Shown one piece after another: positions 1 through 7,269 of a DNA stretch of 27,700 bases. The notes beneath the pieces are model-generated. The model was not told the origin of the DNA. It did not search any database and saw only the letters and a list, made by a program, of their open reading frames with translations. The stretch covers positions 1 through 27,700 of the forward strand of contig JBCCBB010000040.1 of assembly GCA_039814545.1 (NCBI GenBank). Reading direction: 5' to 3'. Positions within the stretch are counted from its first letter, which is position 1. Every line of letters starts with the position of its first letter. Both the position numbers and the translations under genes were made by a program. Source of the stretch: CALBPI01 sp039814545 (GTDB taxonomy: Bacteria; Pseudomonadota; Gammaproteobacteria; Steroidobacterales; Woeseiaceae).

Positions 1-86
1 AAGTGCGGCTCGCGGTCGAGGACGGCAAGCGGCGCATGACGGAGCTGGCCAACCGCGGCCAGGGCCTGACGCTGCAGGCGGACTGA
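1..86 (+). CDS. 3' end of an unidentified protein gene (partial)
   Basis: An open frame enters from the left edge and ends at a TGA at 84-86. The readable C-terminus is about 27 residues, charged, ending in LTLQAD. It is followed after 7 bases by the next gene on the same strand, so it is probably the first visible member of the 1-2819 operon. Too little is present to name a family. Confidence 0.6.
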   Translation, partial: VRLAVEDGKRRMTELANRGQGLTLQAD

Positions 87-93
87 CCGACCC

Positions 94-1392
94 GTGAACA
101 CCCCCGCCCCTGTGCCGGTCGACGAGAACGTCGGCCTCGGCGACGTCCTGCTGGCCATGGACGTGATCGACACGCTGCGCCACGAGCAGCGAGTCGTCTC
201 GGAGGCGTTGGGCGAGGAAGCGCGAGAGCAGGCACTCGTCGACCGCGTGCGTCGCGCCTACCGCGCGCAGGGCATCGAGGTCAGCGACGCACTGATCGCA
301 GAAGGCGTCGCCAAGCTCAAAGAACAGCAGTTCGACTACACGCCACCCCCACCGGGCCTGGGCACGGGGCTCGCGAAAGCCTGGATCAACCGCGGCCGTA
401 TTGGCACGGGTTTGGCCGCCGTCGCACTGCTCGTGGGCGTCATCGGTGGCGGCTGGTACGGCTTTGTGGAACGCCCGGCGCAGAAGCGCCTGGCCACGCT
501 CGTCTCGTCCACAGACGCGGGCATCGCCGACGCCACACGCCAACTCACCTTGCTTGACGAGCGCCGCAAGACACTGGCCGCACGCATCGACACGGAGCGG
601 GCCGCGCGCACGCCGCAGGCCGCACAGGCCGCCGTGACGGCCGAGCTCGACAACGCGACGCAAAGCCTGGCGAGCGCGGGCTCTGCACTGACCGAGGCCG
701 CAACCTTTGCGCAAGTCGCTCGCAACCGCGAGCCCGAGAACAAGGCGATGGCGCAGTCGCGCAGCGATCAACTCACGCGGCAACGTGTGCTGCTGACCAC
801 AGCCGGTAACGAACTCGGTAACGCCGAGCGCGCGCTGGGTGGCCTCGACGCGCTGCGAACGCTACCCGAGGCCATCACGACCCTGCGCGACCAGGCGCTT
901 GCGGCCGCAGCCACGGGCGACGCGCGCGCACGGATCGGCACGACCGCGTCAAATGCGCTCTCGGCCCTCAGCCGCGGCGAGGCCGGCCTGGCGAGAACCG
1001 GCGTGTCGAGCCTGCGCAGCATGATCGAGACGCTGCAACAAGAACTCGAAGTACGCATCGTGTCGCGCCCGGGCGTGCTGTCTGGCGTCATTCGCACGCC
1101 CAACAACAACCGGCGCGTTAACAACTACTACCTCGTTGTGGAAGCCGTCGACACCACGGGCACACCGGCGCGGCTAGCCATCGAGTCTGAAGAGGACGGC
1201 ACGACACGCACCGTGGCGCTTTGGGCCGTGCGCGTCTCCGAGTCGACCTTCAATGGCGTGCGCCGCGATAAACAAGACGACGGCATCATTCAGAACGACG
1301 CGGCGGGGGCCAAACCGCGCGGCCACCTCGAGATTGACTGGTCGCTGCCGCGCTCGGGCGGCGCCATCCACACCTGGGAGAGCCCACGGTGA
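94..1392 (+). CDS. membrane-anchored coiled-coil protein, DUF6384-like
   Basis: 432 residues starting at a GTG. An internal ATG (M22) would cut into the N-terminal block (residues 14-80, with VLLAMDVIDTLRH and AQGIEVSDALIAEGV), which resembles what I remember of DUF6384 proteins; that assignment is from memory and only moderately sure. After a PPPP linker (84-87) there is one clear transmembrane helix at about 103-124. A long Ala/Arg/Glu-rich region follows (about 130-320), most likely coiled coil, then a C-terminal globular part (about 335-432). No enzyme motif is visible. The stop overlaps the next start (GTGA, 1389-1392), so the two proteins are translationally coupled and probably work together at the inner membrane. 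Function unknown. Confidence 0.8.
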   Translation: MNTPAPVPVDENVGLGDVLLAMDVIDTLRHEQRVVSEALGEEAREQALVDRVRRAYRAQGIEVSDALIAEGVAKLKEQQFDYTPPPPGLGTGLAKAWINRGRIGTGLAAVALLVGVIGGGWYGFVERPAQKRLATLVSSTDAGIADATRQLTLLDERRKTLAARIDTERAARTPQAAQAAVTAELDNATQSLASAGSALTEAATFAQVARNREPENKAMAQSRSDQLTRQRVLLTTAGNELGNAERALGGLDALRTLPEAITTLRDQALAAAATGDARARIGTTASNALSALSRGEAGLARTGVSSLRSMIETLQQELEVRIVSRPGVLSGVIRTPNNNRRVNNYYLVVEAVDTTGTPARLAIESEEDGTTRTVALWAVRVSESTFNGVRRDKQDDGIIQNDAAGAKPRGHLEIDWSLPRSGGAIHTWESPR

Positions 1393-2819
1393 GTTCGGGG
1401 CGCGATTTGTTGCGTGCCATTGAGGGCGCACTCGGCGAGAGCCGCACAGCATTCCGCGCGCTCGACCTTGAGATGCAACGCCGCAGCGCTGCACTCGGAC
1501 GCACACGCGGCCGTGAGGCCTCGCTGTACCGCCAGCTCGCTGCCTTGCGCCTGGCCGACGTGGCCGACGGCGAATTCGGCGAGTCGATGTCGCGCGCCGA
1601 ACGCCAGGCGGCGGCCATTCTCGACCGCCGCGATGCGAGCGCGGCCGAGCTCAATACCCGCATCGATCGCGCAGAAGCCGAACTGGCCGATCACGAGGCT
1701 GAGCGAGAGCGCGCGGCAACCACGCGCGACGAGGCAGCGCTCGCACTGGACGCACTGCTCGACGACGTCGACACAAAGCTCGGCGCAGATTCAAGCTACC
1801 AGCAGCGCGTCGCCGACGTGCAACAGGCGATCGAGACAGCAGCCAACGCGGCGGCCAAGACCGCCGAGGCCGAAGCGCGCCGCGACGACAAGCGCCAGCC
1901 CTTCGATGCTGACCCGCTGTTCGCCTATCTCTGGTCACGCCGTTACGGCACGCCCGACTACCGCGCCAATCTCATTGCGCGCTTCTTTGACCGGCTCGTG
2001 GCGCGGCATATTCGCTACGAACCAGCGCGCCGCAAGTACTACGCACTCACGGAGATCCCGCGACGGCTCCGTGCGCACACAGCGCGTATGGAAGCGGCTG
2101 CCGAAACCGCCGCGGAGACCCTGTCCGACTTCGAACGCGACGCCGACCTCACTGCGGGCGCTGAGCCTTTGGAAGACGCACTCGAGTCGGCGCAAGCGCG
2201 TTGCGACGACATCGACAACACGATCGACGCCAACGAGTCGGCACTGAACACGCTCTACGCCGAACGCGACGCATTTGCCGAGGCCCGCGACCCGCACTGG
2301 GCTGAAGCCATGGCACTGCTCGACAAGGCCATGCGCGCGGAGCCCATCGGGGAGCTGCGCCGCGAAGCCCTGATGACACCCGCCATCGAGGACGACGACC
2401 TCGTCGATTCGCTCGAGGCCTTGCTCGAAGAGCAGGAGGAACTAGGCGGCTATCTCGAAGACCACCGTGACCTGCACGCCAAGCGCGCGCGACGCGTGGA
2501 CTCGCTCTCCGCCATTCGGCGGCGCTACAAGTCGAAGCGCTTTGACTCACCCCACAGCCGCATTCGCGACCGCCGCGAGATTGAGGACATGCTCTCGGGC
2601 TTCCTGGCGGGACTCGTCACGAGCGACGGCTTGTGGCGTGCCATCCGTCACGCACAGCGCTTCAAGCGCCCGCCCAAAATGACCTCGGGCGGCCTGCCGA
2701 GGGGCGTCAAAATCCGCTTCCCGCGCGGCGGCGGCGGGGGCGGTGGTTTCGGCGGCGGTGGCTTCGGCAGTGGCGGCGGTTTCGGGGGCGGCGGCTTCAG
2801 CAGCTCGGGCGGTTTCTAG
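1389..2819 (+). CDS. coiled-coil protein with glycine-rich C-terminal tail, function unknown
   Basis: 476 residues from a GTG that overlaps the preceding stop by 4 bases. It has no signal peptide or membrane helix. Most of the chain is acidic/basic heptad-like helix (about 1-170 and 215-395), consistent with coiled coil. A more globular patch lies at about 170-215 (DPLFAYLWSRRYG, FFDRLVARHIRYEPARRKYYALTEIPRRLR). The last 30 residues (447-476) are almost only Gly, Phe and Ser in GGGF repeats. Such tails occur on some bacterial envelope-associated proteins (TPM-domain and DUF2207 proteins, for example), but no such domain is seen here. It is probably a partner of the DUF6384-like protein upstream. 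Confidence 0.8.
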   Translation: MSSGRDLLRAIEGALGESRTAFRALDLEMQRRSAALGRTRGREASLYRQLAALRLADVADGEFGESMSRAERQAAAILDRRDASAAELNTRIDRAEAELADHEAERERAATTRDEAALALDALLDDVDTKLGADSSYQQRVADVQQAIETAANAAAKTAEAEARRDDKRQPFDADPLFAYLWSRRYGTPDYRANLIARFFDRLVARHIRYEPARRKYYALTEIPRRLRAHTARMEAAAETAAETLSDFERDADLTAGAEPLEDALESAQARCDDIDNTIDANESALNTLYAERDAFAEARDPHWAEAMALLDKAMRAEPIGELRREALMTPAIEDDDLVDSLEALLEEQEELGGYLEDHRDLHAKRARRVDSLSAIRRRYKSKRFDSPHSRIRDRREIEDMLSGFLAGLVTSDGLWRAIRHAQRFKRPPKMTSGGLPRGVKIRFPRGGGGGGGFGGGGFGSGGGFGGGGFSSSGGF

Positions 2820-2980
2820 GACGGTAAGCGCCCCCTGCACCACGGCGGTGCGCCCGCAAACCGCACTGCACCATGGCGTGCCGAAACGCGCCTGTGCGCG
2901 CCCGCCTGCCGTCCAGGGCGGCAACAGCCAAGCGGCTGAAACTCATGACAAAATCGGATTATCGGGCGGGCCTCAGAGAG

Positions 2981-2997
2981 TTGGCACGTCGCTTGCT
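2981..2997 (+). promoter_or_regulatory. sigma-54 (RpoN) -24/-12 promoter
   Basis: The sequence reads TTGGCACG-TCGC-TTGCT, an exact match to the sigma-54 consensus TGGCACG-N4-TTGCW. The GG (2983-2984) and GC (2995-2996) are 10 bases apart, as required. It lies between two convergent genes and points right, where no sense gene follows. The expected start is near 3008. By simple base counting, a chance match to the 11 fixed positions in a window this size is about 0.01-0.02. Upstream, 2820-2980 shows no gene or clear activator site to me. Confidence 0.7.
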
Positions 2998-3007
2998 CTA
3001 GTAGAGA

Positions 3008-3152
3008 CAGGCGGCAGCATTGCCGCACCGACTTGCCGGCGCGGGACGCCACCTAAAGGTACGCCCCCCGTCATCTGAACGTACGTCTCGCGTCGGCAAA
3101 CCAAACCCCCCAGGCAGGCCCGGCCGCGAGTGGACGTGCTCGCGGTTCGGGC
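3008..3152 (+). ncRNA. candidate sigma-54-dependent small RNA
   Basis: Inferred transcript from the predicted start of the sigma-54 promoter to the end of the strong hairpin at 3118-3152, about 145 nt. No convincing small ORF with a ribosome site is present. If transcription passes the hairpin it would run antisense into the 3' end of the acyltransferase gene at 3181. No known RNA family is recognised; existence and end points are inference. Confidence 0.35.
3118..3152 (+). terminator. strong hairpin, possible end of the candidate RNA
   Basis: Inner stem CCGCGAG/CTCGCGG (7 perfect pairs, 8-base loop) is extended by GCCCG/CGGGC across a small internal loop (G against TT). No T-run follows on either strand, so it is not a textbook intrinsic terminator. 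It sits between convergent genes and could also stabilise the 3' end of either mRNA. Confidence 0.45.
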
Positions 3153-3180
3153 AGCGGGTCACCCCGCCACCCCCTCAAAC

Positions 3181-4806
3181 TCAGTCAGCGCCCGGCCGCG
3201 TGTCGCCGTTGAGCGGCGTCACGGATGCAGACTTGGGTGCACTCGACTCGTTCGGCTTGGCCTCTGCTTTGGGTGCCTTCGGTTTGGCCGATTTCTTTTT
3301 CGTCTTGCGCTTCGCTGCCGTCTTCTTGGCAGGCTTTGCTGAAGGCTTTTCGACAGCCTTCTCAACCGGTTTCTCGACAGGTTTTTTCGCTGCCGCCCCA
3401 ACCGTGGCCGCGTACATCTCGTCGAACGATTCCTGCAGGCACGACATGTAGAAGGCCGGGTCCGGCATCATCTCGCGGCAGGCCACGATGCTGAGTGCGA
3501 TCATGCCGTTGTAGCTGACGACGGGGTGGAACAGGCCCACACCGTGCACCACGGGGCCCATGCCAAAGTTGGCGACCATCTTCGAACCCATCGAGTACAG
3601 CGGGACGTTCACACCGGGCACGTTACTGATCACGGTGTTGAACACCGGTTTCACGGACTCGGCCATGCGCATGCGGCCGTAGGCACGCACGGCGAGACCG
3701 GCCACCGTCGAAGGCAGGAAGTCCGCCGCGCTTGCCATGAGGTCGGGCCCCAGCGTAAAGGTCATCTTCTTGGCGTTGTCGCTGCCTTCGTGAACGGCCA
3801 GCAGGCGCTCGACCGGGTCTTCGATGTCGCTGCGAACAGGCAGACTCATGGCCGCAACGAGGTTGCCCTCGGCGCGCATCTTGTCCTGCGGGCGAATCGA
3901 CATAGGCGCCATGGCCACGAGGGATTCTTCGGGCAGCTCGTGCTTGGCCTGCAGGTACTTGCGCAGTGCGCCGCCGCAGATGGCGACAACGACATCGTTG
4001 AGCTTGATGCCTTCGCGTGAATTCTTAATGGCCTTGATGTCATCGAGCTTGAACGCCACCGCGTCGAACACGCGATTCGGCGACACGTTGTCGTTGAAGC
4101 GTGTGCGCGGCACCGGGGGCGTCGGCTTGATCTGTTTCGTGGCCATGCCACCGGCGAGCCGCCCGAGCGAGGGCAGCGCGCGCGCCGCTGTGCGAGCGAG
4201 TCGAACGGGGCCCGTCGCCGTGCGCTGCGCCGTGCGTGCGAGCAGCTCAAGACCCGTGGGCTCGCGCTCAGGTACCCAGCGGCCCGTGTCGTCGTTGACC
4301 TCGGCGTCGGGCGTCGGGTCATGCAACGCAGCAGCAATCTCAGCGCCCGACACGCCGTCAATCGCGGCGTGGTGAATCTTACTCACGACAGCGAAGCTGC
4401 CCGGCGGAATGCCATCGACGGCGTCGAGGCCCTCGATGACCGTCACCTCCCACAGTGGGCGGTTCATATCGAGCGCACGGGCATGCAGCCGCGCGGCCTG
4501 GATGCAAAGCTGGCGCCAGTCACCAGGCTGCGGCAACGCGATATGCCGAATGTGGAATTCGAGATCGAAGTCCGGGTCCTCGATCCAGTACGGGTGGTCG
4601 AGCGACATCGGCACGCGGGCAAGGCGTTGCCGGAACACACGTGCCCGGTGCAGTCGCTGCTCATAAAAGGACAGGATGTCCTTGAAGCGCACGTGCCCGC
4701 CGGGGGCCGTCGACTGATCGTAGATACAAAGGCTGCCGATGTGCATCGGCGTGTTGGTCGTTTCCAGGTAAAGAAACGACGCGTCGAGACCGGTGAGCTG
4801 GTGCAT
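3181..4806 (-). CDS. WS/DGAT family O-acyltransferase (wax ester synthase / diacylglycerol acyltransferase)
   Basis: 541 residues. The family transfers acyl groups from acyl-CoA to fatty alcohols or diacylglycerol, making storage wax esters or triacylglycerol at the inner membrane. Seen: typical N-terminus (LTGLDASFLYLET), PLWE (117-120), the catalytic HHxxxDG motif as HHAAIDG (145-151), the block NDVVVAICGGALRKYL, and the C-terminal SNVPG...PLY motif. Usual members are about 450-500 residues. The excess here is a Lys/Pro/Ala-rich tail from about 474 to 541, not part of the enzyme fold. The ATG has no strong ribosome site; an extended -10 promoter lies about 50 bases upstream. It follows the kinase gene on the same strand but probably has its own promoter. 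Whether wax esters or triacylglycerol are the product cannot be told. Confidence 0.93.
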   Translation of the reverse strand: MHQLTGLDASFLYLETTNTPMHIGSLCIYDQSTAPGGHVRFKDILSFYEQRLHRARVFRQRLARVPMSLDHPYWIEDPDFDLEFHIRHIALPQPGDWRQLCIQAARLHARALDMNRPLWEVTVIEGLDAVDGIPPGSFAVVSKIHHAAIDGVSGAEIAAALHDPTPDAEVNDDTGRWVPEREPTGLELLARTAQRTATGPVRLARTAARALPSLGRLAGGMATKQIKPTPPVPRTRFNDNVSPNRVFDAVAFKLDDIKAIKNSREGIKLNDVVVAICGGALRKYLQAKHELPEESLVAMAPMSIRPQDKMRAEGNLVAAMSLPVRSDIEDPVERLLAVHEGSDNAKKMTFTLGPDLMASAADFLPSTVAGLAVRAYGRMRMAESVKPVFNTVISNVPGVNVPLYSMGSKMVANFGMGPVVHGVGLFHPVVSYNGMIALSIVACREMMPDPAFYMSCLQESFDEMYAATVGAAAKKPVEKPVEKAVEKPSAKPAKKTAAKRKTKKKSAKPKAPKAEAKPNESSAPKSASVTPLNGDTRPGAD

Positions 4807-4854
4807 GACAGTAATTCGGTTGCGGAGCCGAGGTGCCCAAGCGGGCGGTCTGTC

Positions 4855-4863
4855 AGTATAGCA
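4855..4863 (-). promoter_or_regulatory. extended -10 promoter of the WS/DGAT gene
   Basis: On the minus strand the sequence is TGC-TATACT: a TGn extension directly before a 5/6 match to TATAAT. There is no good -35, which is normal for extended -10 promoters. The predicted start near 4848 gives a leader of about 42 nt before the ATG at 4806. Confidence 0.5.
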
Positions 4864-4867
4864 GTTG

Positions 4868-4883
4868 CCGGCGCGAGCGCCGG
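4868..4883 (-). terminator. GC hairpin after the histidine kinase gene
   Basis: Perfect inverted repeat CCGGCG-loop of 4-CGCCGG, 24 bases after the kinase stop codon and immediately upstream of the acyltransferase -10 box. No U-tract follows. It may terminate or protect the regulator-kinase mRNA. Confidence 0.4.
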
Positions 4884-4906
4884 ATTAGCCGTGTTCTGGA
4901 GGGGTT

Positions 4907-6355
4907 TCAGGCCGCCGCGGGTAAATCGAACCGCACCTCCGTACCCCGCTCGGGAGCGCTGTCGACGGTGACCGGAGCCTCGTGCAGGTCGAGGATCTTC
5001 TTGACGATGGCAAGCCCCAGCCCCGTGGCAGAGGCCTTGCCCGCCCTGCCAGGCACAGCGTAATGGCGGTCGAACACGTGCGGCAGATGGGCGCTGTCGA
5101 TACCACTGCCCGTGTCAGCCACGGCGATGGCGCAGCGCGTCACGTGCGGCTCCACGACGATGTCGACGCGCCCGCCGTCGGGCGTGTGCTTGAGGGCATT
5201 GTCGATGAGGTTTTCGAGCACCCTCTGGATGAGCCCAATATCGGCCAGCACGGTCACGGGCGCCTCGGGCGGCGCCACGCGTAGCGCGATGCCGGCATCG
5301 CGGGCGCGCAGCGCAAACTCCTGCGTCACATCGTTGGCCAGCTCCGCGAGGCAGAACGGTTCAGGCTGCGGCGTGATACTGCCCGCATCGAGCCGGCTCA
5401 GGTCGAACAGATCGCCGACCAGGGTGCTCAGGCGATCGGCGTTGCGCTGTGCCGTGGCCAACAGCTCGCGGCGCTGACTGGCATCGAGCGTCGCGTCCTT
5501 GATCACCAGTGTGTCGATGTAGCCGCGCATCGATGCGAGTGGCGTGCGCAGATCATGTGAGACGTTACCAATGAGCTCGCGACGCAGGCGATCCGCGTCT
5601 CGAAGCTGGCGGACCTGGCCCACAATGCGCTCGGACATGGTGTCGAACGCGCGGTCGAGCCGTGTGAGCTCATCGCTGTCATCGACCGGATTGGGGCCAG
5701 AATTGCCGTCCGCCCGAAACGCATCGACCTTGGCCGTCAGCCGACCGAGCCGCCGTGTCACGCGCCGAAACAAGGCCCAGCCCGTGACCAGCGCACCCGC
5801 AAGCGTCAGCGCGATGGCCGCGATGACGATGCGCTGCTGATAACCGCCCGCCACAGCGGCGGCCGTGGCCTCATAGGCCGTGCCGCCGAGAATCACGTAG
5901 ACATAACCGGCCAGCGCACCGGATTCGGTAACCGGGTGCGCCGAAAAGACGCGCTGCGTGCCGGTGCCACGCGGGTCGTCGCCGAGCACGGGCAGACGCG
6001 CCTCACCCGCAACCAGTGACGTGACAGGCGCGACGTCGACGCGGTCAAGCGCGTCCTGCGCCGGGGTCGGAAATAACACGCGGCCCATCGTGTCGAGCAG
6101 GTAAATCTCGGCGCTCGGGTTCACGATCATGGCGCGCTCGGCAAGCACGCGCAGCGCCGCTTCATCCGGTGCGCCGTCCCGAATCAGTGGCGCGCTGTCG
6201 GCAACATACATGGCGATGGGGGCGTTGAGCCGCTGCGTGAGTTCGAGGTGGTAGCGCTCGCTGCTCGCACTTTCGGCCCAGTAGAACAAGGCACCGACGG
6301 CCACGAGCAAAGCCGTGAAGCCAAAGGCGAACTTCAAGTGCAGCGGCGCGTTCAT
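4907..6355 (-). CDS. sensor histidine kinase of an OmpR-type two-component system
   Basis: 482 residues from the ATG at 6355, which overlaps the regulator stop (ATGA); a longer frame to 6388 is open but unneeded. Order: transmembrane helix (about 7-25), periplasmic sensor region (about 27-172), second helix (about 176-196), HAMP linker (about 197-250), HisKA domain with phospho-accepting His267 in SHDLRTP, and HATPase domain. The ATPase shows the N box ENLIDNALKH (381-390), G1 box DTGSGID (414-420), F box (VFDRHY) and G2 box TGLGLAI. All key residues are present, so it should be active. The ligand is unknown. The kinase shares an operon with the response regulator just upstream. Confidence 0.95.
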   Translation of the reverse strand: MNAPLHLKFAFGFTALLVAVGALFYWAESASSERYHLELTQRLNAPIAMYVADSAPLIRDGAPDEAALRVLAERAMIVNPSAEIYLLDTMGRVLFPTPAQDALDRVDVAPVTSLVAGEARLPVLGDDPRGTGTQRVFSAHPVTESGALAGYVYVILGGTAYEATAAAVAGGYQQRIVIAAIALTLAGALVTGWALFRRVTRRLGRLTAKVDAFRADGNSGPNPVDDSDELTRLDRAFDTMSERIVGQVRQLRDADRLRRELIGNVSHDLRTPLASMRGYIDTLVIKDATLDASQRRELLATAQRNADRLSTLVGDLFDLSRLDAGSITPQPEPFCLAELANDVTQEFALRARDAGIALRVAPPEAPVTVLADIGLIQRVLENLIDNALKHTPDGGRVDIVVEPHVTRCAIAVADTGSGIDSAHLPHVFDRHYAVPGRAGKASATGLGLAIVKKILDLHEAPVTVDSAPERGTEVRFDLPAAA

Positions 6356-7146
6356 GCCGCGGCACCGAGTTTGTAGCCCACCCCCCACACCGTGACGATG
6401 TAGGCGGGATTGGCGGGGTCCGGTTCGATTTTGGCGCGCAGCCGATTGATGTGCGTGTTGACGGTGTGCTCGTAACCGTCGAAGCCGTGGCCCCAGACGC
6501 GGTCAAGCAGCTCGGCGCGCCTGAACACACGCCCAGGTGCACGCATAAAGGCCTCAAGCAGGTCGAACTCGCGGGGTGTGAGCTCGATGTCGCGCTCGCC
6601 CAGCCGCACACCGCGGCGCGACGTGTCGACCATGAGTGCACCCGCCCGCAACGTGTCGCCGCGCTCTTCCTGGGCTAGCGCCGCACCGACGCGTCGGAAC
6701 AGCGCTTTGACGCGCGCCACGAGCTCCATGACACCGAACGGTTTGACCACGTAGTCGTCGGCACCGAGCTCAAGTCCGAGCACGCGGTCGAGTTCCGTCG
6801 AGCGGGCACTCACGATCATCAGCGGCGTGGCGTCGCCGTTGGCCCGCAGCTGCTTGCAGATTTCGAGCCCATCGACGTTGGGCAGCATGAGATCGAGGAT
6901 CACGAGATCCCAGCCACCCGCAGCGGCGCGCTCCAGGCCGTTGGCACCGTCGGCCGTGTGCGTGACCGAAAAGCCCTGATCGCGGAGGTGCAACGCCACA
7001 AGCTCGGCGATGTCTGTCGCGTCTTCAATGAGCAGAATTCGCTTTCGTGTCACGACGCGCGTCGCCTCCGAGCCACCGAAATCGATGTAGGAGACCTTGG
7101 GGTCGGCCGATTTATGACGGGCATCGGGCCCGGGTGAGTGCGTCAT
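6352..7146 (-). CDS. OmpR/PhoB-family response regulator
   Basis: Receiver domain with acidic pocket (LLIED), phospho-accepting Asp85 in LVILDLMLP and switch lysine in DDYVVKPFG, followed by a winged-helix DNA-binding domain (ELTPREFDLLEAF ... HTVNTHINRLRAKI ... VWGVGYKL). From the ATG at 7146 it has 264 residues, about 31 more than usual, with a polar N-terminal extension. A GTG at 7053 has a GGAGG at 7065-7069 and would give a 233-residue protein of normal family length; I think this shorter start is at least as likely. The kinase gene starts inside its stop codon. It is divergent from the lipoprotein hydrolase gene at 7270, a plausible target. Confidence 0.93.
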   Translation of the reverse strand: MTHSPGPDARHKSADPKVSYIDFGGSEATRVVTRKRILLIEDATDIAELVALHLRDQGFSVTHTADGANGLERAAAGGWDLVILDLMLPNVDGLEICKQLRANGDATPLMIVSARSTELDRVLGLELGADDYVVKPFGVMELVARVKALFRRVGAALAQEERGDTLRAGALMVDTSRRGVRLGERDIELTPREFDLLEAFMRAPGRVFRRAELLDRVWGHGFDGYEHTVNTHINRLRAKIEPDPANPAYIVTVWGVGYKLGAAA

Positions 7147-7165
7147 GACACGTCTCGAGGCTGAT

Positions 7166-7177
7166 CTGGCGCGCCAG
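7166..7177. repeat. 12-bp perfect palindrome in the divergent promoter region
   Basis: CTGGCGCGCCAG is a perfect palindrome between the response regulator and the hydrolase genes. It could be an operator or a chance GC palindrome. Confidence 0.35.
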
Positions 7178-7190
7178 TCTTGCAGTAAAC

Positions 7191-7208
7191 GTTCACGAAA
7201 CGATCACG
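7191..7208 (+). promoter_or_regulatory. tandem repeat, possible response-regulator binding site
   Basis: GTTCACG (7191-7197) and GATCACG (7202-7208) form a direct repeat with 11-base period. This is the usual architecture of sites for OmpR/PhoB-type regulators. It ends 2 bases before a putative -35 (7211) of the hydrolase gene, the position expected for an activator. The match to the neighbouring regulator is inference. Confidence 0.35.
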
Positions 7209-7210
7209 GG

Positions 7211-7240
7211 TTGTGGGCGCCGGCCGCAGACGGCTTAATA
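7211..7240 (+). promoter_or_regulatory. weak sigma-70-like promoter of the lipoprotein hydrolase gene
   Basis: TTGTGG (7211-7216), an 18-base spacer and TTAATA (7235-7240). Both boxes are imperfect, consistent with a promoter needing an activator. A GGGGGAG ribosome site follows just before the ATG at 7270. Confidence 0.35.
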
Positions 7241-7269
7241 GCGTCACAGGTCACATCGGGGGAGTCGTC

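Noticed and set aside
3020..3451. Plus-strand open frame running from the candidate RNA into the acyltransferase gene
   Set aside because: It starts at a TTG without ribosome site, and most of it is the complement of the Lys-rich tail of the acyltransferase.
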